Shown here piece by piece: positions 6,327-13,497 of a stretch of DNA of 13,774 nucleotides (position 1 is its first letter; every line of letters starts with the position of its first letter). Source of the stretch: Candidatus Woesearchaeota archaeon (GTDB taxonomy: Archaea; Nanobdellota; Nanobdellia; Woesearchaeales; B29-G15). Made by a program: the position numbers and the translations under genes. The notes below the pieces were generated by a model. The model worked only from the letters and a program-made list of their open reading frames with translations. It ran no database searches and was not told where the DNA came from. The stretch spans positions 1 to 13,774 of the forward strand of contig QMQS01000015.1 of assembly GCA_003650585.1 (NCBI GenBank), read 5' to 3'.

Positions 6327-7697
6327 ATGCACACAGAACTGAGAAAAAAACTTCTAAGTGGAGAAAAGAAGATAGGAATTTGGGGCCTGGGTTATATTGG
6401 TTTTTCCTCGATGGCTTACTTTGCCAAAGAGGGTGTGAGTTGCATCGGGACAGACATTATTAAGGAGAGGGTGGACAGGATAAACACTGTAGGCAAAAGC
6501 CACTTGCCGAATATGGACTTTTGGCTCGGGTTTGACACACTCCCACTTGTTAAGTCAAAGCTGATGTATGCCACAACTGACTGGAAAGAGCTGATATGTG
6601 AGGATGTGGCTGTTCATTTGGTTGCAATACCAACAGAGAGGGAGGGTAAACCCTATGATGACATACTGGTGGATGTAATGACGAAGTTGTTCACATCCTA
6701 CAAGAAGTTCAAGCCAGCAGAGCCACCATTGATTATTATTGAAAGTACGCTAACCCCAAATCGGGTTGACACTCTGATATTGCCTATGGCAAAGAAGCAC
6801 GGGCTTAGGGTTGGCAAAGACATACTGCTGGGGGTTGCACCGAGGCGTGATTGGTTTGTGTCCCCAGACAAGACACTCAAGACACTGCCAAGGGTTGTTG
6901 GCGGTACAGACCCCTACACAACAGACCTTATTGCTGAGGTGCTTGGGATTGTATCCGACACTGTGCTCAAGGCAACAGACCACAACCATGCCTGTATTGT
7001 TAAGAGCATAGAGAATGCCTTTAGACAGGTGGACATCACTCTTGCTAACCAATTCTCTTTGGCTTATCCCCACCTCAACATGACAGAGATACTTAAGCTG
7101 GCAGGAACAAAATGGAACATTAACACATACCACCCCAGTTTTGGGACTGGTGGTTACTGCATACCACTCGCCCCTCAGTATGTATTAGAGGGAGCCAAAC
7201 ACCCTGAGGTGCTCACTATACTAAAGGCCTCTCTGGAGACTGACTTCTCACAGCCACAAAGGGTGGCAAAATCAGTTGCTAAACGAGGGTTTAAGAATAT
7301 AGGCATATTGGGGCTTGCTTATACTGGGGACATTAAGGTAGCAGTGCTTTCCCCAACAATCGCTTTGGTTAAGGAGTTCAAGAAGTTGGGGATAAAGGTG
7401 AGAGTTAATGACCCATTGTTCACACCAGACGAAATAAAAGAGCATACTGGAGCTGAGGCATTTGAGTTCCCAACTGGCATGAATGAGTTTGATGCAATCC
7501 TCATAGTGGCGCCCCATATGCAATATAAGTCCATCCCATACATGGAAATCCTCGATAACCTAAGGAAATGCAAGTTTATCCTTGATAATATGGGTGTATG
7601 GAAACACCTACCATTTGAGAAGCATGGGATTGAGTACCATGAGGCAGGTGATGCCCACTGGTTGGAGGTAGAGAAAGATGGAAATGAAAGCCATTGA
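6327..7697 (+). CDS. UDP-glucose/GDP-mannose dehydrogenase family protein
   Basis: A 456-aa NAD-dependent four-electron dehydrogenase that would oxidise C6 of a nucleotide sugar to a carboxylate (uronic acid). Visible are the N-terminal Rossmann loop GLGYIG (residues 20-25), KSIEN with K226 and N230 in the central helix, and the catalytic cysteine C278 in GTGGYCIP, close to the GGHCIP form seen in UDP-ManNAc dehydrogenases. A second Rossmann strand (IGILGLAY) lies near 325-332. Several family residues differ: the usual Pro-Glu is P172-R173, the usual Lys after GLAY is T333, and the Arg before Ser-Pro is L341. The substrate may therefore not be UDP-glucose. The start at 6327 follows GGTGA at 6317-6321; 6249 and 6321 are in frame, but 6249 would precede the TATA box. 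It heads the operon and overlaps nadE by 20 bases. Confidence 0.85.
   Translation: MHTELRKKLLSGEKKIGIWGLGYIGFSSMAYFAKEGVSCIGTDIIKERVDRINTVGKSHLPNMDFWLGFDTLPLVKSKLMYATTDWKELICEDVAVHLVAIPTEREGKPYDDILVDVMTKLFTSYKKFKPAEPPLIIIESTLTPNRVDTLILPMAKKHGLRVGKDILLGVAPRRDWFVSPDKTLKTLPRVVGGTDPYTTDLIAEVLGIVSDTVLKATDHNHACIVKSIENAFRQVDITLANQFSLAYPHLNMTEILKLAGTKWNINTYHPSFGTGGYCIPLAPQYVLEGAKHPEVLTILKASLETDFSQPQRVAKSVAKRGFKNIGILGLAYTGDIKVAVLSPTIALVKEFKKLGIKVRVNDPLFTPDEIKEHTGAEAFEFPTGMNEFDAILIVAPHMQYKSIPYMEILDNLRKCKFILDNMGVWKHLPFEKHGIEYHEAGDAHWLEVEKDGNESH
7664..7669 (+). promoter_or_regulatory. Ribosome binding site of nadE
   Basis: GGAGGT inside the end of the dehydrogenase gene, 8 nt before the ATG at 7678. It favours 7678 over the in-frame ATG at 7684. 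Confidence 0.6.
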
Positions 7698-8433
7698 GAA
7701 CAAAATCATTAATTGGGTAAAAGAGCAAGTAAACCAAGCAGGGTGCAAAGGAGTAGTGGTTGGCTTGAGTGGAGGGGTGGACTCCTCAGTTGTTGGTGTG
7801 TTATGCAAAAAGGCATTCCCCAACAACACACTCGGCTTACTAATGCCCTGCTTTAGCCACGGAGACGACCTCAAGCATGCCAAGCTTGTGGCTGAGAAAT
7901 TTGACATACAACACAAGGTTATAGAGCTTGCACCAGTGTTTAAAGCTATGTTCAAGGCACTCGAAGGGCGAGAGTTTAGTGAAGCAGATATAGGAATTGC
8001 TGTGGCTAACATCAAGCCGAGATTGAGGATGGTAGCTTTGTACTATTATGCCAACAAACTCAACTATCTTGTGGTTGGTACTGATAACAAGAGTGAGGCA
8101 TACTCTGGGTATTTCACAAAATACGGAGATGGTGGAGTAGACATTCTCCCAATCGCAGACCTGCTGAAGAGAGAGGTGAGGCAACTTGCCCGCCATCTTG
8201 GCATACCAGATGTAATAATAGAGAAGTCACCATCTGCGGGGCTGTGGCATGGTCAAACAGATGAGGGAGAGCTGGGAATAACTTATGATGAGCTGGACGC
8301 GGCAATTGAAGCCATTGAGTCTGGTGACACCAGCAGTGTTGACCCTAAGGTGCTTGAGAGGGTCACCCAGCTCTATAAGTCCAGCGAGCATAAGAGAAGA
8401 ATGCCGCCGATGTGTTTAATAAAAGATGGATAG
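7678..8433 (+). CDS. nadE: NH3-dependent NAD+ synthetase
   Basis: Adenylates nicotinic acid adenine dinucleotide and amidates it with ammonia to give NAD+, the last step of NAD synthesis. The 251-aa length is that of the ammonia-dependent form; no glutaminase (nitrilase) domain is present. Visible motifs are the ATP-pyrophosphatase loop SGGVDSS (residues 31-37), NIKPRLRM (111-118), GTDNKSE (134-140), GYFTKYGDGG (144-153), PSAGLW (185-190) and GQTDEGELG (192-200), all family hallmarks. The gene overlaps both neighbours (20 bases before, 8 after), so it is an integral operon member. All sugar enzymes of the operon's Rossmann type need NAD(P), so local cofactor supply is one reading. A specialised amidation in the sugar pathway is another, but the intact NadE motifs make that less likely. 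Confidence 0.93.
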   Translation: MEMKAIENKIINWVKEQVNQAGCKGVVVGLSGGVDSSVVGVLCKKAFPNNTLGLLMPCFSHGDDLKHAKLVAEKFDIQHKVIELAPVFKAMFKALEGREFSEADIGIAVANIKPRLRMVALYYYANKLNYLVVGTDNKSEAYSGYFTKYGDGGVDILPIADLLKREVRQLARHLGIPDVIIEKSPSAGLWHGQTDEGELGITYDELDAAIEAIESGDTSSVDPKVLERVTQLYKSSEHKRRMPPMCLIKDG

Positions 8434-9292
8434 GATTCTGGTGATAGGAGGCGAGGGATTCTTAGGGTTAAAACTGGTAAGAGCATTGAAGCAAGGGTAT
8501 GACGTAGCTGCCACTTATTACAAAACAAAACCAGAGGAAGCTGGATGTGAATGGCTACAACTGGACATAGTCAATCCAAAGGCAACCAAAGATTGTATCT
8601 CAAATCTAAAGCCAAATGTGGTGGTTCTGCTCGCTGCAGTTAGCACCACATTCGGGAATATGGAAGAAATAGCAAAGGTAAACATCAATGGTGTTAGGAA
8701 TGTAGTGAATGCATGCCAGAGCGTGGGCAGCAGATTAATCTTCCTCTCCAGCGATTATGTGTTCAACGGCGAGAAGGGGTTGTACAAGCCAGAGGACAAA
8801 CCCAAGCCTAGCACACCTTATGGAATCTCAAAGTATGAAGGAGAGAAACTCGTAGCAAGCATCCCTAACTCTGTGATCCTAAGGTCTTCCCTGATGTATG
8901 GTTGGCACGAGCCATTTCAACACAAGAACTTTTTTACCAAAGTGCTAACAAAGCTAAGGGGAGGTGAGCAAGTGGTTACATTCAATGATTGTTACAGGAC
9001 GCCAGTGTATGTGGGGGATGTTGTGAGGGTTTTAGGGGCTGTTATAAGCAGGGATGCCAAGGGGCTATTCCATATAGGTGGTCCTGATTATTTGAGTTTC
9101 ACAGACTTCGCACACAAGATAGCAAAGGTATTCCAACTCAACGAAAGCTTAATATTGAGCAAACCCTGCAATATGAGCTTACCAAAACTTCTGGGCTTAG
9201 ATGCTAAAGCCACTGAGGATTTTTTGGGGTTTAGGTTTGTGCCTTTATCCCAAGGTTTGAAACTTTTGGCAACAGGAGGTGAAGCGTCATGA
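8426..9292 (+). CDS. RmlD-like SDR, nucleotide-sugar 4-ketoreductase
   Basis: An extended SDR of 288 aa in the dTDP-4-dehydrorhamnose reductase branch, expected to reduce a keto group of a nucleotide sugar with NAD(P)H. Visible are the dinucleotide loop GGEGFLG (residues 8-14), LLAAVSTT (68-75), SSDYVFNG (108-115), which is highly typical of RmlD, and the catalytic Y132-x3-K136 in PYGISK. RTPVYVGDV marks the substrate domain. It begins inside the end of nadE and its TGA overlaps the next ATG (ATGA at 9289-9292), so translation is probably coupled. No dTDP-sugar genes (rmlA, rmlB or rmlC) are visible, so the substrate is probably not dTDP-4-keto-rhamnose; a UDP- or CDP-linked keto sugar is inferred. 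The methionine at 8426 directly precedes the first Rossmann strand, which settles the start. Confidence 0.85.
   Translation: MDRILVIGGEGFLGLKLVRALKQGYDVAATYYKTKPEEAGCEWLQLDIVNPKATKDCISNLKPNVVVLLAAVSTTFGNMEEIAKVNINGVRNVVNACQSVGSRLIFLSSDYVFNGEKGLYKPEDKPKPSTPYGISKYEGEKLVASIPNSVILRSSLMYGWHEPFQHKNFFTKVLTKLRGGEQVVTFNDCYRTPVYVGDVVRVLGAVISRDAKGLFHIGGPDYLSFTDFAHKIAKVFQLNESLILSKPCNMSLPKLLGLDAKATEDFLGFRFVPLSQGLKLLATGGEAS
9275..9282 (+). promoter_or_regulatory. Strong ribosome binding site of the GalE-like gene
   Basis: GGAGGTGA, a near-full match to the 3' end of archaeal 16S rRNA, lies 6 nt before the ATG at 9289. It is the strongest such site in the window. Confidence 0.7.
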
Positions 9293-10227
9293 AAGCGCTG
9301 GTAACAGGAGGGGCTGGCTTCATCGGTAGCCACCTGGTTGAAGCACTCGTAAACCAAGAGGGGTTTGATGTGGTTGTGCTGGATAATCTAATGAAGGGAA
9401 AGTTGTCAAGCATACAGTACCTGATTGATAAAGGCAAGGTAAAGTTCATTGAGGGAGACATCCGCTGTAGGGACATTGTTGATGAGGCAATGGAAGGCGT
9501 GGACTATGTGTTTCACACAGCAGCAATCCATATCCACCAAAGTTTAAGATCTCCTGATGAATGCATAGACATAAACATCAAGGGCTCATACAATGTTTTC
9601 CACTCAGCCCTCAAGCACAAGGTTAAGCGGGTTATATTCTCCTCATCATCTAGCGTTTATGGTAACCCTAGAAAACTGCCAATGAGCGAGGAGGACAAAC
9701 TCTATCCAGCAGAGCCATACGGTGCGGCAAAGCTCTACTGTGAGCATCTACTGCAGCACCTCCAAACCAAGGGGCTCAACTGGGTTGCTCTGAGGTATTT
9801 CAATGTTTATGGGGAGAGACAAGCGGCACACGCATACTACACCACTGTGGTTATCCATTTCATAAAGCGTGTGATTGCAAACCAACCACCAACTATAGAT
9901 GGCAAGGGTGACCAGAGCATGGACTTCACCCATGTGTCTGATGTTGTTAGAGCCAATATACTTGCGATGAAAACAAAGGCAGTGAATGAGGTATTCAATG
10001 TTGGCACTGGAGTAGCTACAAGCATTGCCCAACTCGCTGATATAATAATCAAGGGTCTTGGAAAGGACATCAAGCCAATATTCAGACCCAGGGATGTGTT
10101 GGTTACCAGAAGACAAGCAGACACAAGCAAGGCGGAGAAATTGCTTGGGTTTAAGGCAAAGATAGATGTAAAAGAGGGGATGACAATGGTGGCTAGAGAA
10201 ATAGCCGCTCATCCTGAGAGGTACTGA
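9289..10227 (+). CDS. NAD-dependent nucleotide-sugar epimerase/dehydratase (GalE-like)
   Basis: A 312-aa extended SDR, most likely a UDP-sugar 4-epimerase that interconverts gluco and galacto forms through a 4-keto intermediate with tightly bound NAD+. It has GGAGFIG (residues 7-13), the acidic strand-two end VVLDNL, FHTAA (75-79), SSSSSVYG (118-125), the catalytic Y144-x3-K148 in PYGAAK, and LRYFNVYGERQ (168-178), a block typical of the GalE/UDP-GlcNAc epimerase branch. The C-terminal DTSKAEKLLGF is also standard. The start is fixed by the strong ribosome site at 9275-9282 and the coding overlap with the gene before. Since the operon also has an aminotransferase and a C6 dehydrogenase, the substrate may be an N-acetylated or uronic UDP-sugar. 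A 4,6-dehydratase is less likely because no TDE/TSDK-type Asp-Glu or Asp-Lys pair follows the SSSS strand. Confidence 0.88.
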   Translation: MKALVTGGAGFIGSHLVEALVNQEGFDVVVLDNLMKGKLSSIQYLIDKGKVKFIEGDIRCRDIVDEAMEGVDYVFHTAAIHIHQSLRSPDECIDINIKGSYNVFHSALKHKVKRVIFSSSSSVYGNPRKLPMSEEDKLYPAEPYGAAKLYCEHLLQHLQTKGLNWVALRYFNVYGERQAAHAYYTTVVIHFIKRVIANQPPTIDGKGDQSMDFTHVSDVVRANILAMKTKAVNEVFNVGTGVATSIAQLADIIIKGLGKDIKPIFRPRDVLVTRRQADTSKAEKLLGFKAKIDVKEGMTMVAREIAAHPERY

Positions 10228-10229
10228 AA

Positions 10230-11387
10230 ATGTTACAAAAGCGCAAAGAGTTCCTCGGGCTTTGCAAACCCTCAATAGGTGAGGAAGAGATAGAAGCAGT
10301 TACTCGGGTCTTGAGCTCGGGTTGGTTGACCACTGGACCAAAGGTGCACGAGTTTGAGAGTTTGGTTAAGGCATATATTGGTTGCAGAGAGGCAATTGGC
10401 TTAACCTCCTGCACAGGTGGTTTACACATCGCACTCGCTGCTCTGGGCATTGGCCCAGGGGATGAGGTGATTGTGCCAACCTACACCTTTGCCGCAAGTG
10501 CCCATGTGGTGGCATGGTTGGGTGCAAAACCTGTTTTGGTGGATGTTGAAAAGGACACCTTCAACATAGACCCAGATGAAATAGAGGCAAAAATAACACC
10601 CCGCACAAAGGCAATTATGCCAGTGCACTTCGCTGGGCACTCATGCGATATGGACAGAATAATGTCAATAGCAAAACGCCATAACATATTTGTTGTGGAA
10701 GACGCCGCCCATGCCATAGGCACAGAATACAAATCAAAGAAGATAGGCAATTTTGGTGATGCAACTGTGTTTAGCTTCTATGCAACAAAGACAATAACAA
10801 CAGGTGAGGGGGGCATGGTGGTTACCAACAACCCTGCTCTTGGCGAGAAGATGAGAAAGTTGGCATACTTTGGTGTTGACAAGGATGCATTCAACCGCTA
10901 CACTGACAAAGGCAAGTGGTACTATGAAGTCATTGAGCTTGGTTACAAATACAACATGGACAATATCCACGGTGCAATGGGTGTTGAACAGATTAAGAAA
11001 ATTGAGAGGTTTATTGAGCGAAGGCGACAATTAGCCAAGCTTTACACAGAATTGCTGAGAGATTTGCCCGGTATAATTACACCAAACCCAAAGCCATACA
11101 CAAGCCACACCTGGCACCTTTACCCAATCCTCTTAAACACAGAAGCGATAGGAGTTGGGAGAAGCGAATTCATAGACAAGCTTCGGGAGTACAACATTGG
11201 AGCGAGTGTGCATTTCATACCCCTCCATCTCTTCCCATACTACCAGAGGGTTTATGGCTACAAAAGAGGGGATTTTCCTACAGCAGAGTACCTCTATGAT
11301 AGGGAGGTCTCATTGCCACTCTTCCCTGATATGAGTGATGATGATGTGAGGTATGTAGTAATGGCAATAAAATCCATCTTGGGGTAA
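10230..11387 (+). CDS. DegT/DnrJ/EryC1/StrS-family PLP sugar aminotransferase
   Basis: Transfers an amino group, usually from glutamate, to a keto carbon of a nucleotide sugar, using pyridoxal phosphate. The 385-aa chain shows the family pattern from the start: PSIGEEEIEAV, then GWLTTGPKVHEFE, SCTGGLHIAL (cofactor phosphate loop), PTYTFAASA, the ring-binding D158 in VVEDAAHA, and the Schiff-base lysine K187 in FSFYATKTITTGEGG. It ends at a usual length. The Lys is present, so this is an aminotransferase and not an RfbH-like dehydratase, which has His there. It starts 2 nt after the epimerase stop with GAGAGGT at 10216-10222 as ribosome site. The ketosugar could come from an SDR of this operon or from a gene outside the window. 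Confidence 0.93.
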   Translation: MLQKRKEFLGLCKPSIGEEEIEAVTRVLSSGWLTTGPKVHEFESLVKAYIGCREAIGLTSCTGGLHIALAALGIGPGDEVIVPTYTFAASAHVVAWLGAKPVLVDVEKDTFNIDPDEIEAKITPRTKAIMPVHFAGHSCDMDRIMSIAKRHNIFVVEDAAHAIGTEYKSKKIGNFGDATVFSFYATKTITTGEGGMVVTNNPALGEKMRKLAYFGVDKDAFNRYTDKGKWYYEVIELGYKYNMDNIHGAMGVEQIKKIERFIERRRQLAKLYTELLRDLPGIITPNPKPYTSHTWHLYPILLNTEAIGVGRSEFIDKLREYNIGASVHFIPLHLFPYYQRVYGYKRGDFPTAEYLYDREVSLPLFPDMSDDDVRYVVMAIKSILG

Positions 11388-11394
11388 AAGTAAA

Positions 11395-13497
11395 ATGTTG
11401 AACAAAAAAAACATACAAATCCTTGAAACCACTTTAAGGGACGGAAGCTACCCGATTCATTTTAGGTTCACTGCTAAAGAGACCTCACTCATCTGCGAGG
11501 CACTTGAAAAGGCAGGGTTTAGATTGATAGAGGTGGGGCATGGCTTGGGGCTAAATGCTTCAAATTGTGGGTACGGTGCAGCTGCAGAGGACGATGAGAC
11601 CTACATGAAAGCTGCTAATTCTGTGTTGAAAAAAGCCAAGTATGGCATGTTCTTTATACCAGGAATAGGCAGGCTAGAGGATATTAAACTTGCTGCCAAA
11701 CACAACATGGGTTTCATCAGGGTGGGCACAAATGTCACTGAAGTGGAAAAGGCAGAGAAGGCAATCAAACTGGCAAAGAGTTTAGGGATGATTGTATCTT
11801 CAAACCTAATGAAATCCTATGTGTTACCACCAAAGAAACTCGTTGAAAAGGCAAAGAAGGTGGAGAGCTACGGTGCAGATATAATTGTTTTAGTGGACTC
11901 GGCTGGTGGGATGACCCCTAATATAGTCAAGGAGTACATCACACTAATGAGAAAGGAATTGCACACAAAACTGGGTTTTCATGGTCACAACAACCTCCAA
12001 TTGGCTCTGGCAAATAGCTTAACTGCTTTAGAAAACGGTGTGGAGATAATCGACACATCGCTTTTGGGGATAGGTAGAAGTGCAGGAAACACTCCCACTG
12101 AGATATTCCTTCTTGTGTTAAAGAAGATGGGGTATGACTTAGGGATAGACATCAATGCAACACTTGATTTGGGCTATAAGTTCATTGCCCCATACTTGGT
12201 CAATATTGAGAGGTTAAAGCCACTCCATGCAATTGCTGGTTATGCAGAGTTTCATTCAAGTTTTATGAAAAAGGTGTTTCTTGCCGCGAAGAAATGGAAC
12301 CTCAATCCCAGGGACATAATACTTGAGGTTTCAAAGATAGAGAAGGTGAATGTAACTGAGCAATTGCTAGACCAAGTTTCGAGGAAACTCAATCAAATCC
12401 ACAAAAGGACTAGGGTGTTTAGATTAGAGGCGAGCAAACAGATACTTAGTCAGGATAAGATTGCCTTCTCCATCCAAGAGGACCTCGATAGAATCATTTC
12501 TGATATGCAGAACATATCCTCAAAGCTTGGAAAAACCAAGGTGTTCACAATCACCCTTACCAGCGAGCCCCATGACCCCACGATTATCCTCCCGTTCACA
12601 ATAGAGAGTGACCAATTTGTAATAGGGAGTGCTGAGGTGTTCAGCAAGAGCCAAATATCCTATATCCTCCCAAAAATTGACGGGAAAGTGGATTTTATAT
12701 TGGTGGACGCAACAAATAAGGAAACCAGAATAGATGTGTACAAAGAGGTTAAGAGCTTGGTTCAGAGGTCAGCACTTAAGTTCTTCAATGGGGACAGAGT
12801 GCTCATCTCTGCGGGAGACGCATTCGTGACACAACTCTCGCCTGGGAGGTCAAGGGTGCTTGTAATCGGAGGGAATAATATTGCAAAAGGATTAACGCTG
12901 CTTCTTGCAGAGAAAGGCTATGATGTTTATTATTTTATTGGGGATGGGAGTGAGGACATTGTCCGCTCAATGAACACCCTTGTTGATGGTCCAGAGAGGA
13001 TTACAATAGTAAAGGGTGAAACCCAACTCAAAGACATCTTGGAGGACATAGATATTATTGTTGGCTGTACAAGACACAAAAGCACCTTTCCCCTCAGGGT
13101 ATTCAAAAGCAACTCTTACATCTTAGATCTCGGGATTGGCTCCTTTGACAGTGACACTATTAAGAGTGCCCTGCGTAAGGGGGTGCCATTCTATCGAGTG
13201 GACACAAGGAGTGCATTGATTGGGGAGATAACTCGGATTATCGAGACCCACAAACAGCTCACTTACTGTATTGGGAAGTCCAAAATGGGGGGTGTTCCGG
13301 TAATAGGTGCAGGGATGATGGGGGAAAAGGGAGATGTGATTGTGGACTCAATTACCCACCCCACAAAAGTGATAGGGGTCGCAGATGGTACAGGCCATGT
13401 GATTTACGGGGAATCCAAATTCCAAAAGAGAGTGGAGAGGGTTAAAAATTATATATTTGAACTCCAACTAAGGCATCTTGAGACAACCGACTTATGA
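11395..13497 (+). CDS. 4-hydroxy-2-oxovalerate-aldolase-like protein fused to a Rossmann domain
   Basis: A 700-aa, two-part enzyme. Residues 1 to about 335 resemble class II pyruvate aldolases of the HMG-CoA-lyase/DmpG family: TLRDG (13-17, metal Asp D16 and R15), IEVGHGLGLN (45-54), PGIGRLED (89-96), VDSAGGMT (167-174), the metal-binding FHGHNN (H196, H198), IGRSAGNTP (216-224). DmpG enzymes form or split a C-C bond to pyruvate. Residues about 340-480 are an unrecognised linker region. From about 487 a dinucleotide-binding fold begins (RVLVIGGNNIAKG, residues 487-499), loosely like FolD or alanine-dehydrogenase NAD domains, and continues to a Gly-rich GVPVIGAGMMG (633-643). In aromatic degradation DmpG works with a separate acylating dehydrogenase; here a different Rossmann domain is fused. 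Sugar-operon context suggests chain extension, branching or cleavage of a sugar. It starts 7 nt after the aminotransferase stop, with GGGGT as a weak ribosome site. Confidence 0.8.
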   Translation: MLNKKNIQILETTLRDGSYPIHFRFTAKETSLICEALEKAGFRLIEVGHGLGLNASNCGYGAAAEDDETYMKAANSVLKKAKYGMFFIPGIGRLEDIKLAAKHNMGFIRVGTNVTEVEKAEKAIKLAKSLGMIVSSNLMKSYVLPPKKLVEKAKKVESYGADIIVLVDSAGGMTPNIVKEYITLMRKELHTKLGFHGHNNLQLALANSLTALENGVEIIDTSLLGIGRSAGNTPTEIFLLVLKKMGYDLGIDINATLDLGYKFIAPYLVNIERLKPLHAIAGYAEFHSSFMKKVFLAAKKWNLNPRDIILEVSKIEKVNVTEQLLDQVSRKLNQIHKRTRVFRLEASKQILSQDKIAFSIQEDLDRIISDMQNISSKLGKTKVFTITLTSEPHDPTIILPFTIESDQFVIGSAEVFSKSQISYILPKIDGKVDFILVDATNKETRIDVYKEVKSLVQRSALKFFNGDRVLISAGDAFVTQLSPGRSRVLVIGGNNIAKGLTLLLAEKGYDVYYFIGDGSEDIVRSMNTLVDGPERITIVKGETQLKDILEDIDIIVGCTRHKSTFPLRVFKSNSYILDLGIGSFDSDTIKSALRKGVPFYRVDTRSALIGEITRIIETHKQLTYCIGKSKMGGVPVIGAGMMGEKGDVIVDSITHPTKVIGVADGTGHVIYGESKFQKRVERVKNYIFELQLRHLETTDL

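Noticed and set aside
6748..7133. Long minus-strand and alternate-frame open frames inside the dehydrogenase and other genes
   Set aside because: They have no recognisable motif, are Cys-, His- or Ser-rich as expected of shadow frames, and lie opposite well-supported genes.
7678..8433. WbpG-like sugar amidotransferase instead of NAD synthetase
   Set aside because: The GTDNKSE, GYFTKYGDGG and PSAGLW-GQTDE motifs are those of NadE, and no HisH/HisF-like partners are next to it.
10230..11387. RfbH-type 3-dehydrase for the CDP-sugar pathway
   Set aside because: The Schiff-base lysine (K187) is present in ATKTITTGEGG; RfbH has His there and also iron-sulfur cysteines, which are not seen.
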